Below are positions 1 through 7,967 of a stretch of DNA of 21,242 bases, one piece after another. The first letter of the stretch is position 1. Every line of letters starts with the position of its first letter. The DNA is taken from positions 1-21,242 of the forward strand of contig CAMLDR010000065.1 of assembly GCA_946478775.1 (NCBI GenBank), read 5' to 3'. The stretch is from an uncultured Flavobacteriales bacterium (lineage in GTDB: Bacteria; Bacteroidota; Bacteroidia; Flavobacteriales; Crocinitomicaceae). Below the pieces are notes generated by a model. That model saw nothing but the letters and a program-made list of their open reading frames with translations, did not search any database and was not told the origin of the DNA. Made by a program: the position numbers and the translations under genes.

Positions 1-558
1 GTTGTAAATACCTGAAATCAAGTCGAGGATAATGTGTGCGGAATCTGCTTTTTCAAAGGTGTATCTGTGAATACCCACACGTGCGGTAGTCGTTAATTCC
101 GCTTTGATCCGGTGATCATCCAATACGACAGAGTAATAATTCGGCTTTGCTAGCTCGTTCTCGTGACTGTATGCTGATCTGAAACCACTTTTAGGATTGG
201 ATGCAATACCGGGATTGAGCTGGAGTTTTCCACTTGTGGGCATGATTAAAATATCACCCAGGTCGGAATGGCCCGTTCCGCTAAAATGCGTATGACTAAA
301 CCCTACGATTGTTGGATCTTCGTATTGGTAGCCAGCGCAGTATTTATAGACATCCGGATTGTATTTTCCGTTAACCGCATAGGAAAGCGTATCCGTATCC
401 GGACTCAATTGTACGGATCCAAAAGGAACGGTTGCTCCCGGGAAAGTATGCCCCATTTTGGAAGTCCCGATCAACGGATTCACATAATCCAATTTGCTTT
501 GGGCTGAAACAGTACCCGTAAAAAGAGTTATTCCAATAGTTAGAAGAGAGAGACGCAT
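1..558 (-). CDS. GH92 family alpha-mannosidase, N-terminal part (cut by window edge)
   Basis: Reading the minus strand from the ATG at 558 gives 186 codons with no stop to the window edge, so the C-terminal majority is missing. The product begins with a signal peptide (MRLSLLTIGITLFTGTVSAQ) followed by DYVNPLIGTSKMGHTFPGAT and PFGSVQLSPDT, the characteristic N-terminal block of glycoside hydrolase family 92. The segment GFSHTHFSGTGHSDLGD is also typical of the family. GH92 enzymes are exo-acting, calcium-dependent alpha-mannosidases, often alpha-1,2, that trim N-glycans or yeast mannan. The signal peptide implies export to the periplasm or cell surface. The start is chosen because it directly precedes the signal peptide. 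Substrate linkage and the catalytic residues, which lie further on, cannot be judged from this fragment. Confidence 0.88.
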   Translation of the reverse strand, partial: MRLSLLTIGITLFTGTVSAQSKLDYVNPLIGTSKMGHTFPGATVPFGSVQLSPDTDTLSYAVNGKYNPDVYKYCAGYQYEDPTIVGFSHTHFSGTGHSDLGDILIMPTSGKLQLNPGIASNPKSGFRSAYSHENELAKPNYYSVVLDDHRIKAELTTTARVGIHRYTFEKADSAHIILDLISGIYN

Positions 559-596
559 GGAGTTTGATTTTCTCCGAAGGTAGCAATTTGTTTAAT

Positions 597-732
597 TTGA
601 ACCACAAAGGACACGAAGCTCACAAAGATTAATGGAACAATAAATTCTTCGCTAAAGCGAAGGTATGTAATAAGGTCATAAAGGAGTTCAATAATAAAGT
701 ATCCTTGTGGTCCTTGTGTGCTTCGTGGTTAA
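597..732. repeat. Intergenic imperfect palindrome built from 9-bp units
   Basis: The left arm reads ACCACAAAG GACACGAAG CTCACAAAG (from 601). The reverse complement of the right arm (ending at 732) reads ACCACGAAG CACACAAGG ACCACAAGG. The two arms are therefore imperfect inverted copies, and each is built from 9-bp near-repeats. A small perfect hairpin, CTTCGCT-AA-AGCGAAG (647-662), lies in the middle. The right end abuts the stop codon of the nucleosidase gene at 734-736. A related element lies at 1630-1707. Such elements may act as bidirectional terminators or be non-autonomous repeats; no function is shown. Confidence 0.7.
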
Positions 733-733
733 C

Positions 734-1504
734 CTAGAAACGCAGGTGTTTTACGGTATGTCCGTCATAGATCAGCTGCTTCAGGGAGTCGATGCCGATC
801 ATCAGGTGCTTGTCTACAAATCCGGTAGTTACTTTCGAATCGCTTTCGCTTGTTTTCACTCCTTCGGGGGTCATGGGTTGATCACTCACTAAAAGCAAGG
901 CACCGGTTGGAATTTTATTCGCAAAACCAACCATGAAGATTGTCGCAGTTTCCATATCAATGGCCATTGCACGTATGCTACTCAAATATTCTTTGAACTT
1001 TTCGTCGTGCTCCCAAACTCGGCGGTTAGTGGTATAACAGGTTCCGGTCCAATAATCGAAGCCTGCATCACGGATCGTGGTAGAAATTGCTTTCTGTAAT
1101 GCAAATGCTGGTAAAGCCGGAACCTCCGACGGGAAATAGTCATTACTGGTCCCTTCTCCACGGATAGCAGCGATGGGTAGGATCAAATCCCCTACTTCAC
1201 TTTTGTTTTTCAACCCTCCGCATTTTCCAAGGAACAAAACAGCTTTTGGTTTAATGGAAGACAAAAGGTCCATGACAGTTGCTGCGGAAGCACTTCCCAT
1301 TCCAAAATTGATAATGGTAATTCCGTTCGCTGTAGCGCATTGCATGGGTTTGTTCTTACCAATAACTTCCACCTCATACATATCTGCAAACTTTTCTACG
1401 TAATTGAGAAAATTGCAAATCAGGATGTATTCCCCGAAATTTTTCAATTCTTCCCCTGTATAACGAGGCAGCCAGTTTTCTACTATTTCTGATTTTGTCT
1501 TCAT
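734..1504 (-). CDS. amn: AMP nucleosidase (PNP/UDP phosphorylase superfamily)
   Basis: The 256-aa product matches the short AMP nucleosidase type seen in Bacteroidota. The enzyme hydrolyses AMP to adenine and ribose 5-phosphate (purine salvage, cytoplasmic). Visible motifs are the glycine-rich phosphate-site segments FGMGSASA (about 67-74) and LGKCGGLK (92-99), the nucleoside/ribose-binding DMET (183-186), and SDQP (207-210) with the Asp expected to act on the base. I start at the ATG at 1504 (MKTKSEIVENWLPRYTGEE). An in-frame extension back to 1639 exists, but it runs into the upstream intergenic repeat and carries no conserved sequence. The gene is flanked on both sides by related 9-bp-unit palindromes. 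A broader nucleoside phosphorylase or hydrolase activity is the alternative. Confidence 0.85.
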   Translation of the reverse strand: MKTKSEIVENWLPRYTGEELKNFGEYILICNFLNYVEKFADMYEVEVIGKNKPMQCATANGITIINFGMGSASAATVMDLLSSIKPKAVLFLGKCGGLKNKSEVGDLILPIAAIRGEGTSNDYFPSEVPALPAFALQKAISTTIRDAGFDYWTGTCYTTNRRVWEHDEKFKEYLSSIRAMAIDMETATIFMVGFANKIPTGALLLVSDQPMTPEGVKTSESDSKVTTGFVDKHLMIGIDSLKQLIYDGHTVKHLRF

Positions 1505-1629
1505 TGTGCGGTCTGTGAGTTTTGTGAAAATAGCGAAGATATTCGAGATACTTGTGTTATTTTTTGGTGAAACTTGTGCTAAAACGATTTCATGCGGATC
1601 AATTTTAAGTCTCGCTTCGCTCTCGTTTT

Positions 1630-1707
1630 TTAACCACACAGGACACGAAGTTCACGAGGACTATTTACCCATAATTAATATAAAACCCTTGTGTGCTTCG
1701 TGGTTAA
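1630..1707. repeat. Second intergenic palindrome of the 9-bp-unit type
   Basis: The ends are perfect inverted repeats, TTAACCAC (1630-1637) and GTGGTTAA (1700-1707). Inside, the left arm reads ACCACACAG GACACGAAG TTCACGAGG, and the right arm in reverse complement reads ACCACGAAG CACACAAGG. This is the same family as the element at 597-732; the right arm shares TTAACCACGAAGCACACAAG with that element. The right end directly follows the stop codon (1708-1710) of the ATPase gene. Confidence 0.7.
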
Positions 1708-2829
1708 CTATTTACGCAGGAAGGTCCAGAAGGTTTTTTTACTGATACCGGTTACTTTGATTTGCGGGTACAATTCGGTAAACGAAGCCGGCACTTTGAT
1801 TTTTTTCGAATCTTCCCAGCTCATTTTTGTACCGAATGCTTCGCCGTTAGTGATTTCCAGGTAATCGATCTCTTGTTTGGTATGTGTGAGCCAAAAGAAC
1901 ACTTCCGGTTTTTTACCTGCATATTCATTGGCCTTGAACCGTTCGCTGATCACAAAATTCTTCCACAGTTCTTCCGCATCATTCCGGAACTCCAGGGGTT
2001 GAAATGCACGGATCAGGGCATTACGGATCCCATTATCCAGGAAGTAAACAACATGACTTTTCTTTAGTTCGTAACGATGTCCGTTGTTGTAAGATGAAAC
2101 CAACACCAATAAATTTGCTTTTGCAAATAGCTTCACATAACGCTCCACTGTTTCATTGTCCAGTCCGCACTTCTTTCCCAAATCATTAAAGCTGATGACT
2201 TTTCCAATATTGAAGGCCAAATGCCGCAGTAGTTTGATCAGGTTTTCCTTCTTATTGATACGCTCGGAAGCACCCAACTGCGTAAAAATACTCGATTCAA
2301 TGATTTCAGAGATTACTCTTTCAGCCTGATCTTCCTGCATCACCACTTCCGGGTAATACCCATAGATCAAACGCTGCTCCAGTAATTTATCTTCCTGTAC
2401 CAAGCCATAATGTTTAGCACTTTCCGAATACGAAAGCGGAAACAGGTTCAATTCCAAACCTTGTTCGCGCAGGGCTTCCCACAAATCTTCATGTAACTCC
2501 GGTTCAAAGGAACAGATCAGCAACAGGTTTTCAAGGGAATCCAATTCAATGGCAAAATCAATAAACTCCTGAAGGTTCTCCAATAATTGTGCATCGCGGA
2601 TGATCACCACTTTTTTATCCTGGCTAAAGCTCTTCAATTCCGTTAACGAATTCATTGCTTTTCGTTCCTTCTTGTTCGAACAGTCGATCATTCCGATAGC
2701 CGGATCTTCCAAATTGAAGATTTTGGAAACGAGTGTCAGTCTTCCTGTTCTGCGCGCTCCTTTCAGAACAACAATTTTGCTTTCGCGGCATTTTTCACGC
2801 AGAGTCGGTTCGAGTATTCTTTCAATCAT
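1708..2829 (-). CDS. AAA_14/DUF4143-type ATPase-like protein with degenerate Walker motifs
   Basis: The 373-aa product has the layout of the DUF4143 ATP-binding family: an N-terminal P-loop domain (1-165), a winged-helix-like middle (about 195-245), and a C-terminal DUF4143 domain with VYFLDNGIRNAL (261-272) and a nuclease-like EIDYLEI (320-326) plus K335. Family hallmarks such as YGYYPEVV (157-163) are present. The Walker A segment, however, reads GARRTGRLT (24-32), with Arg in place of the invariant Lys and Leu after it. The Walker B region reads VVIIRDAQ, where the family usually has DEIQ. ATP hydrolysis is therefore doubtful. The cellular role of this widespread family is not established. 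The gene stands alone between a repeat element and a TraB-like gene. Confidence 0.8.
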   Translation of the reverse strand: MIERILEPTLREKCRESKIVVLKGARRTGRLTLVSKIFNLEDPAIGMIDCSNKKERKAMNSLTELKSFSQDKKVVIIRDAQLLENLQEFIDFAIELDSLENLLLICSFEPELHEDLWEALREQGLELNLFPLSYSESAKHYGLVQEDKLLEQRLIYGYYPEVVMQEDQAERVISEIIESSIFTQLGASERINKKENLIKLLRHLAFNIGKVISFNDLGKKCGLDNETVERYVKLFAKANLLVLVSSYNNGHRYELKKSHVVYFLDNGIRNALIRAFQPLEFRNDAEELWKNFVISERFKANEYAGKKPEVFFWLTHTKQEIDYLEITNGEAFGTKMSWEDSKKIKVPASFTELYPQIKVTGISKKTFWTFLRK

Positions 2830-2914
2830 GCTTCATACTTAGTGAACCGAAATTAGTGTTATCCGATAAATTCATTTGAAGATTGCGAAAAATGAATAAA
2901 CAACAACTTGTTGG

Positions 2915-4129
2915 TTACTCCTTTTCTGTCAGAATCTCAAACTTTTGGAAGAATTTGGAAGGGCGGTCTGAGTGCATAAATTTATTCCCGCCATAACAGA
3001 TCAATTCGTAGCACAATTCTCCAAACTGGATAAACCGTTTCCATTGATAGCCTTTGATCGGATCGAAAATCAGACCTTCTATTCCTTTTGCCCCATCATC
3101 CAAAACAAACTCTTTGGTTTGAGCAATCTCATTCTCCAGGAAATTGTAGCGGTTATCGTCCAAATAATCGGAGGAAGAGTGGATCAATAATTCAAAGGTA
3201 TTTCCCTGTCCCAATTCCTGGTAGATGTAATGTTTTTTATTCTCATCGTCCAGTTGGATCGGCTTTCCGCCAAAAGTCATTCGAAATGAATTCTCTTCGT
3301 CAGCAACCGCATATGTTCTCCATGACTGTACCAGTTTCTTGGTCTCCCATGCTGCATTGTTGTAAGTTGCTTTTACGGCACGAACCTGAAATCCTTTTTG
3401 CCGCAACAATTGCAAAACCCCGTCCGTTCCATGCAAATGACCCGAACCAATGGCACAGAATACTGTACGCTTGCGCATTAGGGTGTCCAGTCCCTTTGCC
3501 ATAATCTGATTCCGCTTTGTGATCAATTCATCGTAAGCATCCGGGGAACTTTTGAACTGGGCTTTTAGCATATTTGTAAGGGAAGCGATATCCCCGTTGA
3601 TATAGGTCTGAATAAATACTTCTTTCGTAAAGAACAAGCCATTGATGGCTGACCGCGTATTGAACAATTCAGGGTTTTCTGCCAATTTCAGCTGATCCTG
3701 AACGGTTTCCAGTTGGTAGAAATTCTTTCCGCCGCAATAACCGGTCTGCTGAAACCAGGCATCCAAAAATTGTGGTCTTCCATCCTCCGAACCGTAAACG
3801 GTCTGCGTAGCTTTTTTGGAACTGGCGAATGAACGTTTTTTATCGAACAAATCAAAATTGAAGAGGTCCAGCCGCACATCGTATTGATCATAAATCTGCG
3901 TTACATCCGTTTCCAGAACCACCGCATCTACACTTGCAAAGGCCGTGTAAAGGGAATCCGGAAAATTAAATAACCGCGGATCATTGGAATGCATACTTCC
4001 GAAAACATAGCTGATCTTCTTGCTTCGCGGAGCTTTGACTTCCCACAATAACTGGTATTCTTTTTCTCCTTCCTGGCCAAATACGGGGAAGCAATTCATC
4101 AGAAAAAGAATACATGCAATTTTGAACAT
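2915..4129 (-). CDS. TraB/GumN family (TIKI-like) secreted protein
   Basis: The 404-aa product begins with a signal peptide (MFKIACILFLMNCFPVFGQ, about 1-19). It then shows the TraB/GumN/TIKI pattern: YVFGSMHSND with the GxxH-type motif (G44, H47), VLETD (71-75), QLETVQDQL (139-147), ELITKRNQIMAKGL (201-214) and IGSGHLHGTDGVLQLLRQKG (227-246). Related eukaryotic TIKI proteins are metalloproteases; the bacterial members are mostly uncharacterised. The first about 260 residues form the recognised domain. The C-terminal 140 residues are not recognised and may be a second, beta-rich module. A periplasmic or outer-membrane location is inferred from the signal peptide. The substrate is unknown. Confidence 0.8.
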   Translation of the reverse strand: MFKIACILFLMNCFPVFGQEGEKEYQLLWEVKAPRSKKISYVFGSMHSNDPRLFNFPDSLYTAFASVDAVVLETDVTQIYDQYDVRLDLFNFDLFDKKRSFASSKKATQTVYGSEDGRPQFLDAWFQQTGYCGGKNFYQLETVQDQLKLAENPELFNTRSAINGLFFTKEVFIQTYINGDIASLTNMLKAQFKSSPDAYDELITKRNQIMAKGLDTLMRKRTVFCAIGSGHLHGTDGVLQLLRQKGFQVRAVKATYNNAAWETKKLVQSWRTYAVADEENSFRMTFGGKPIQLDDENKKHYIYQELGQGNTFELLIHSSSDYLDDNRYNFLENEIAQTKEFVLDDGAKGIEGLIFDPIKGYQWKRFIQFGELCYELICYGGNKFMHSDRPSKFFQKFEILTEKE

Positions 4130-4156
4130 AGTCGCTAAGATGCTAAAATATCGATT

Positions 4157-4186
4157 AATTGTTTGTTTCCAGTAAGTTAAACAATT
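4157..4186 (-). terminator. Weak inverted repeat downstream of hutI
   Basis: AATTGTTT (4157-4164) and AAACAATT (4179-4186) form a perfect 8-bp inverted repeat directly after the hutI stop, in a 67-bp gap before the next co-directional gene. The stem is AT-rich and no long T-run follows, so termination, if any, would be weak. Confidence 0.35.
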
Positions 4187-4196
4187 CTAAAGTTAA

Positions 4197-5429
4197 CTAA
4201 AATATCAGTCTGTCCACGTGATTTTCTCCGAAAGCATATGGAATATATGCCAGCGAATCGATTGGTTTTGTTAAAATGACCGGTGTGGATTTTCCAAGTG
4301 AAATGGTCCCGTGTGTTTCGGACAAGCCCATGGCGTATGCTGCGTTGATTGTTAATGCATTCAGAGCTTCCTCCGGCGTAAGGCGCATTTTGACACAAGC
4401 CAGGGAAAAAATCTGCTGCATGTTATCACAAGGAGTCGTTCCCGGATTGTAATCTGTGGCCAGTGCTACCGGAAGTCCTTCCTGTATAAATTTGCGGGCA
4501 TTTCCATAAGGAATGCTGATAAAATGGGAACATCCCGGAAGGAAAGTCGGCATACATCCGCTTCCTTTCAGCACTTCTATGTCTTCGTCGTTTGATTCTT
4601 CCAGGTGATCTACCGAAAGCGCTCCCATTTCAACGGCCGCTTTTACTCCTCCCATGATAGAGAACTGGTTCACATGTACCTTTGGAATGAGCCCCGCTTT
4701 CTTCCCTTCCGAAAGGATGTACTGCATTTCTTCTACCGAGAAGTAATTGCGCTCACAGAACACATCGATGTAATCTGCCAATCCTTCTTTTGCAATTAAA
4801 GGAAGCATTTCTTTGACGATCAGATCGATATACCCCTGGTGATTTTCCTTGAATTCTTTCGGGAAAGCGTGTGCCCCCAGAAAAGTGGCTTTGATCGCAA
4901 TTCCGGATTCCTGTTTTAAGCGCTTGATCACGCGCAGGATTTTCAATTCAGCTTCTACCGACAAGCCATATCCGGATTTGATCTCCACAGCTCCGGTTCC
5001 GTTGGCTTTCATTTTATTGACGCGCTTCATGGCTTCTTCGAACAATTCTTCTTCCGAAAGTTCTCCCAACCTGCGTGCAGAATTCAGGATTCCACCGCCT
5101 TTCAGGGCAATATCTTCGTAAGTCAACCCATTGATCCGGTCCACGAATTCTTCTTCACGTGTACGTGCAAAAACGGTGTGTGTGTGCGGATCACAAAAAG
5201 CAGGCAGCACACTTTGGCCTTCCGCATCAATTACCTCAACACCTCGCCAATCTGTAATTCCTTCCCAGTCTTCCATGGAACCGTAGGCCATAATGATTCC
5301 GTCTTCCAAAGCCAAAAAAGCATTTTTGATGGTTGGTACGTCTTTCATTGCTTCGCCACAGATCATTTTCGGGAAATCTTCCCCGGCCTGGTAAAGGGTG
5401 TGAATATTTTTGATGAGGATTTTAGCCAT
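4197..5429 (-). CDS. hutI: Imidazolonepropionase
   Basis: The 410-aa, full-length product is a metal-dependent amidohydrolase. It hydrolyses 4-imidazolone-5-propionate to N-formimino-L-glutamate, the third step of histidine degradation, in the cytoplasm. The metal-binding signature DPHTHTVFA (80-88; H82, H84), ATFLGAHAFP (181-190; H187), VHVNQF (251-256; H252) and ATDYNPGT (324-331; D326) are all in place. VEIKSGYGLS (148-157) is strongly characteristic of HutI. No other hut gene lies next to it, so the pathway is probably dispersed in this genome. A TATCTTTG box lies 21 bp upstream of the start. Confidence 0.95.
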   Translation of the reverse strand: MAKILIKNIHTLYQAGEDFPKMICGEAMKDVPTIKNAFLALEDGIIMAYGSMEDWEGITDWRGVEVIDAEGQSVLPAFCDPHTHTVFARTREEEFVDRINGLTYEDIALKGGGILNSARRLGELSEEELFEEAMKRVNKMKANGTGAVEIKSGYGLSVEAELKILRVIKRLKQESGIAIKATFLGAHAFPKEFKENHQGYIDLIVKEMLPLIAKEGLADYIDVFCERNYFSVEEMQYILSEGKKAGLIPKVHVNQFSIMGGVKAAVEMGALSVDHLEESNDEDIEVLKGSGCMPTFLPGCSHFISIPYGNARKFIQEGLPVALATDYNPGTTPCDNMQQIFSLACVKMRLTPEEALNALTINAAYAMGLSETHGTISLGKSTPVILTKPIDSLAYIPYAFGENHVDRLIF

Positions 5430-5449
5430 TTTGCTCGTTTTTCAGATGT

Positions 5450-5457
5450 CAAAGATA
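5450..5457 (-). promoter_or_regulatory. Possible -7 box for hutI
   Basis: On the minus strand the sequence reads TATCTTTG, a full match to the Bacteroidota -7 consensus TAnnTTTG, 20 nt before the hutI ATG. No TTG is found at the expected -33 spacing, so support is partial. Confidence 0.4.
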
Positions 5458-5473
5458 ATACATAAACCCTTAT

Positions 5474-5553
5474 ATCTGCGTGAATCCGCGCAATCTGCGA
5501 GAGTTTAAAAACTCGTCATTTATTGCTCGCGGATTTAATAGATTTCCGCAGAT
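5474..5553. repeat. Intergenic palindrome of a second 9-bp-unit family
   Basis: The left arm is three 9-bp near-repeats, ATCTGCGTG AATCCGCGC AATCTGCGA (5474-5500). The right arm (5525-5553) in reverse complement reads ATCTGCGGAAATC, then AAATCCGCGAGC, and so is an imperfect inverted copy. The centre is a perfect small hairpin, GAGTTT-AA-AAACTC (5501-5514). The architecture equals that of the 597-732 element, but the sequence family differs. It sits between the divergent hutI and CotH genes. I see no gene in the surrounding 280 bp. Confidence 0.7.
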
Positions 5554-5709
5554 TTTTTAATTGTGATTGAGTATTCAGTTGTTGCATAAAACCGGATGAG
5601 AAATGTAATTTGATTTCCATAATAATCTGATTCTTCCAGCGTTAAATTTCAATATTAATAAATCGTTAAGCCAATTTTAATTACATTCGTTTTTGAACTG
5701 CGAAAAACT

Positions 5710-7779
5710 ATGAAAAACCTTCTCCTTTACTTCTTTGTAAGCATCTCTTATTCTGTGTTTTGTCAAACATTTAATGGCGGTGGCGGACCCATTAATGACA
5801 ATGCAACGATTGACATTCCTGTTTCCGTAACGGGACTTCCGACAACCATCGATACCACCAATTTTGGCCTGGAGACGGTTTGCATTAACCTGACGCATTC
5901 GTACAATGCCGATCTGACGGTTTGGATCGTTGCTCCGGATGGTACCGTGGGAATGCTGTTTTCCAATACCGGTGGCGGCGATGATAACTTTACAAATACC
6001 TGCTTGGATGCGGATGCTGCTACCAGCCTCTCTTCAGGAAGCGCTCCTTTTACCGGAACTTTCAAACCATCCGGACAAATGGGATTGGTGAACAACGGAC
6101 AAAACCCGAACGGAAGTTGGAAACTGCGTGTGAACGACAATTACGGCGCAGACCAGGGAAATGTGATCTCCTTTTCCATCACTTTTGGGAATAATCCGGC
6201 CGGATATTTTGCATTCAGCTCTTCGCTCCTGCCTATTGTGGAGATTAATACCAATGGAAATGTGATCCAAAACGATCCGAAGGTAATCGCAGACATGAAA
6301 ATCCGTTTCAACGGACCCGGAGTTCGCAATTACATGACCGATGCCCCGGACGAATACAACGGAAAGATTGGGATTGAACACCGTGGAAACTTCTCCTTAT
6401 CCCTTCCTCAAAAGCCTTATTCCTTTGAAACATGGGATATAAACAGCAATTCGATTGACGCTTCTTTCCTGGGAATGCCGGCTGAAAATGACTGGGTTTT
6501 ACTGGCCAATTACAACGACAAATCTTTTGCACGAAACATCCTTCCTTTTCACCTGTTTGACTCCATGGGGAATTATGCCACAAGAACACGTTTGGTGGAT
6601 GTAGTGATGAATGGCGAATACCAGGGAATTTACCTGCTGGGAGAAAAGATCAAACGCGACAATAACCGCGTAAACGTAAATAGATTGGATCCGACAGAGA
6701 TTACCGGTGTGGACCTGACAGGCGGTTACATACTGAAAATCGATTATTGGGACAACAGTGATTCCTGGCTTTTGAGCCACAGCCCGATTGGTTTCCCGGG
6801 ATTAGACATTCACATGGTCTATGTTTACCCGAAACCAGATGAAATTGTGCTTCAGCAAAAAACCTACATTCAAAACTTCATGGAAGCGTATGAAGATGCT
6901 TTGTACGGTTCCAATTTCGCACATCCGAGTTTGGGTTACCGTGCATTTATCGATGTTCCTTCTTTCATCGATTACTTCATAGTGAACGAAGTTTGCAGGA
7001 ACGGTGACGGTTTCAAGAAGAGTCGTTTTTTCTCGAAAGACCAGGATAAGGCCGATGGAACCGTAAAGAAACTGAAAGCCGGCCCGGTTTGGGATTTCGA
7101 CTGGGCTGAAAAAGATATGTGGGGCGGTTCAGAAGACGGATCCCAATTCATATACGGTGAATGCGACCAGGACGTGAATGCTCCGGGATGGTACATTCGT
7201 CTGTTGGAGGACACTTTGTTTGCCAATGAATTGCGCTGTCGTTACGATGATTTGCGCAGAAGTATTCTGAAAGAATCCCATATCGATGCAAAAATTGATT
7301 CGGTTGCTTTGACCGTGGACGAAAGCCAGGCATGGCATTATCAAACCTGGGGACATCTGGGAAGTGCCACGGGAACTCCGGAGGTTCAGGCCCCAAGTCA
7401 GACGTATGCAGAAGAAGTGCAGCGTCTGAAAGACTGGTTCCACAGAAGACTGACCTGGCTGGATGCAAATATGCCGGGAACATTGAACGGCTGCAGTATG
7501 ATGGGAATCCAGGATTTGGTAAACGCGAACAAAATTACGGCATATCCGAACCCCTTCTCTTCCATTATTACGGTTGAATGGTCGCAGGGGGACCTGGTAG
7601 GAGCGCAATTGTCCATTCGCGACGGTTCCGGAAGAATAATTAAAACTCAGGAAATTTTGAGCGATTCGGCATTTGACAACTCCTTAACCATAAACGGTTT
7701 ACAGGATTTGGCGAATGGGATTTACTTTATTGAAATTGTAAAGGGAGACGAGCGGGCTATGCTGAAGATTATTAAATAA
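5710..7779 (+). CDS. T9SS-exported CotH-kinase family protein with P-domain
   Basis: The 689-aa product has a signal peptide (1-19, ending SVFCQ). Next comes a proprotein-convertase-like P-domain (about 25-160) with INLTHSYNADLTVWIVAPDG and NPNGSWKLRVNDNYGADQG. A CotH kinase-like domain follows (about 195-555), with KIGIEHRGNFS (219-229), YNDKSFARN (268-276), GEYQGIYLLGEKI (302-314), GGYILKID (338-345) and GPVWDFDWAEKD (458-469). The C-terminal module (about 610-689) with AYPNPFSSIITVEWS and a final GIYFIEIVKG...MLKIIK is a T9SS type A sorting domain. The protein is therefore exported across the outer membrane and released or surface-attached. CotH in spores phosphorylates coat proteins; extracellular Bacteroidota members have no settled substrate. 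Its start is fixed by the signal peptide. Confidence 0.9.
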   Translation: MKNLLLYFFVSISYSVFCQTFNGGGGPINDNATIDIPVSVTGLPTTIDTTNFGLETVCINLTHSYNADLTVWIVAPDGTVGMLFSNTGGGDDNFTNTCLDADAATSLSSGSAPFTGTFKPSGQMGLVNNGQNPNGSWKLRVNDNYGADQGNVISFSITFGNNPAGYFAFSSSLLPIVEINTNGNVIQNDPKVIADMKIRFNGPGVRNYMTDAPDEYNGKIGIEHRGNFSLSLPQKPYSFETWDINSNSIDASFLGMPAENDWVLLANYNDKSFARNILPFHLFDSMGNYATRTRLVDVVMNGEYQGIYLLGEKIKRDNNRVNVNRLDPTEITGVDLTGGYILKIDYWDNSDSWLLSHSPIGFPGLDIHMVYVYPKPDEIVLQQKTYIQNFMEAYEDALYGSNFAHPSLGYRAFIDVPSFIDYFIVNEVCRNGDGFKKSRFFSKDQDKADGTVKKLKAGPVWDFDWAEKDMWGGSEDGSQFIYGECDQDVNAPGWYIRLLEDTLFANELRCRYDDLRRSILKESHIDAKIDSVALTVDESQAWHYQTWGHLGSATGTPEVQAPSQTYAEEVQRLKDWFHRRLTWLDANMPGTLNGCSMMGIQDLVNANKITAYPNPFSSIITVEWSQGDLVGAQLSIRDGSGRIIKTQEILSDSAFDNSLTINGLQDLANGIYFIEIVKGDERAMLKIIK

Positions 7780-7801
7780 ATCGGGATTTTTTCTGATCCA
7801 C

Positions 7802-7831
7802 TTGTTGATTTGAAATAATTCCTTATTTTTG
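7802..7831 (+). promoter_or_regulatory. Promoter of tRNA-Leu
   Basis: TTG at 7802-7804, 19 bp of spacer, then TATTTTTG at 7824-7831, an exact fit to the Bacteroidota TTG-N19-TAnnTTTG housekeeping promoter. Transcription would start near 7838 and give a leader of about 45 nt. The leader contains a perfect hairpin, GCTGTC (7856-7861) with GACAGC (7867-7872), just before the mature tRNA. Confidence 0.7.
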
Positions 7832-7882
7832 CACCCGCTTGCAACGGTAAGTGTGGCTGTCAGTCGGACAGCAAATATAAAT

Positions 7883-7967
7883 GCCTCGGTGGCGGAACTG
7901 GTAGACGCGCTGGATTCAAAATCCTGTACTTTCGGGTGTGCCGGTTCGATTCCGGCCCGAGGTACCA
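7883..7967 (+). tRNA. tRNA-Leu (anticodon CAA)
   Basis: The acceptor stem GCCTCGG (7883-7889) pairs with CCGAGGT before the discriminator base. The D-arm region contains TGGCGGAACTGGTAGACGCG, typical of tRNA-Leu. The anticodon loop TTCAAAA presents CAA, reading TTG codons. A long variable arm (TGTACTTTCGGGTGT) and a perfect T arm GCCGG-TTCGATT-CCGGC complete a class II tRNA. The terminal CCA (7965-7967) is encoded. The anticodon stem contains one T-T mismatch. Repeat R1 begins inside the 3' end of this gene. Confidence 0.95.

Noticed and set aside
371..607. Minus-strand 78-codon open frame
   Set aside because: It overlaps the GH92 gene in another frame on the same strand; the GH92 frame has a signal peptide and family motifs.
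1505..1639. N-terminal extension of the AMP nucleosidase
   Set aside because: It is in frame, but it starts in the intergenic repeat and adds 45 residues with no family similarity; the ATG at 1504 gives the usual length.
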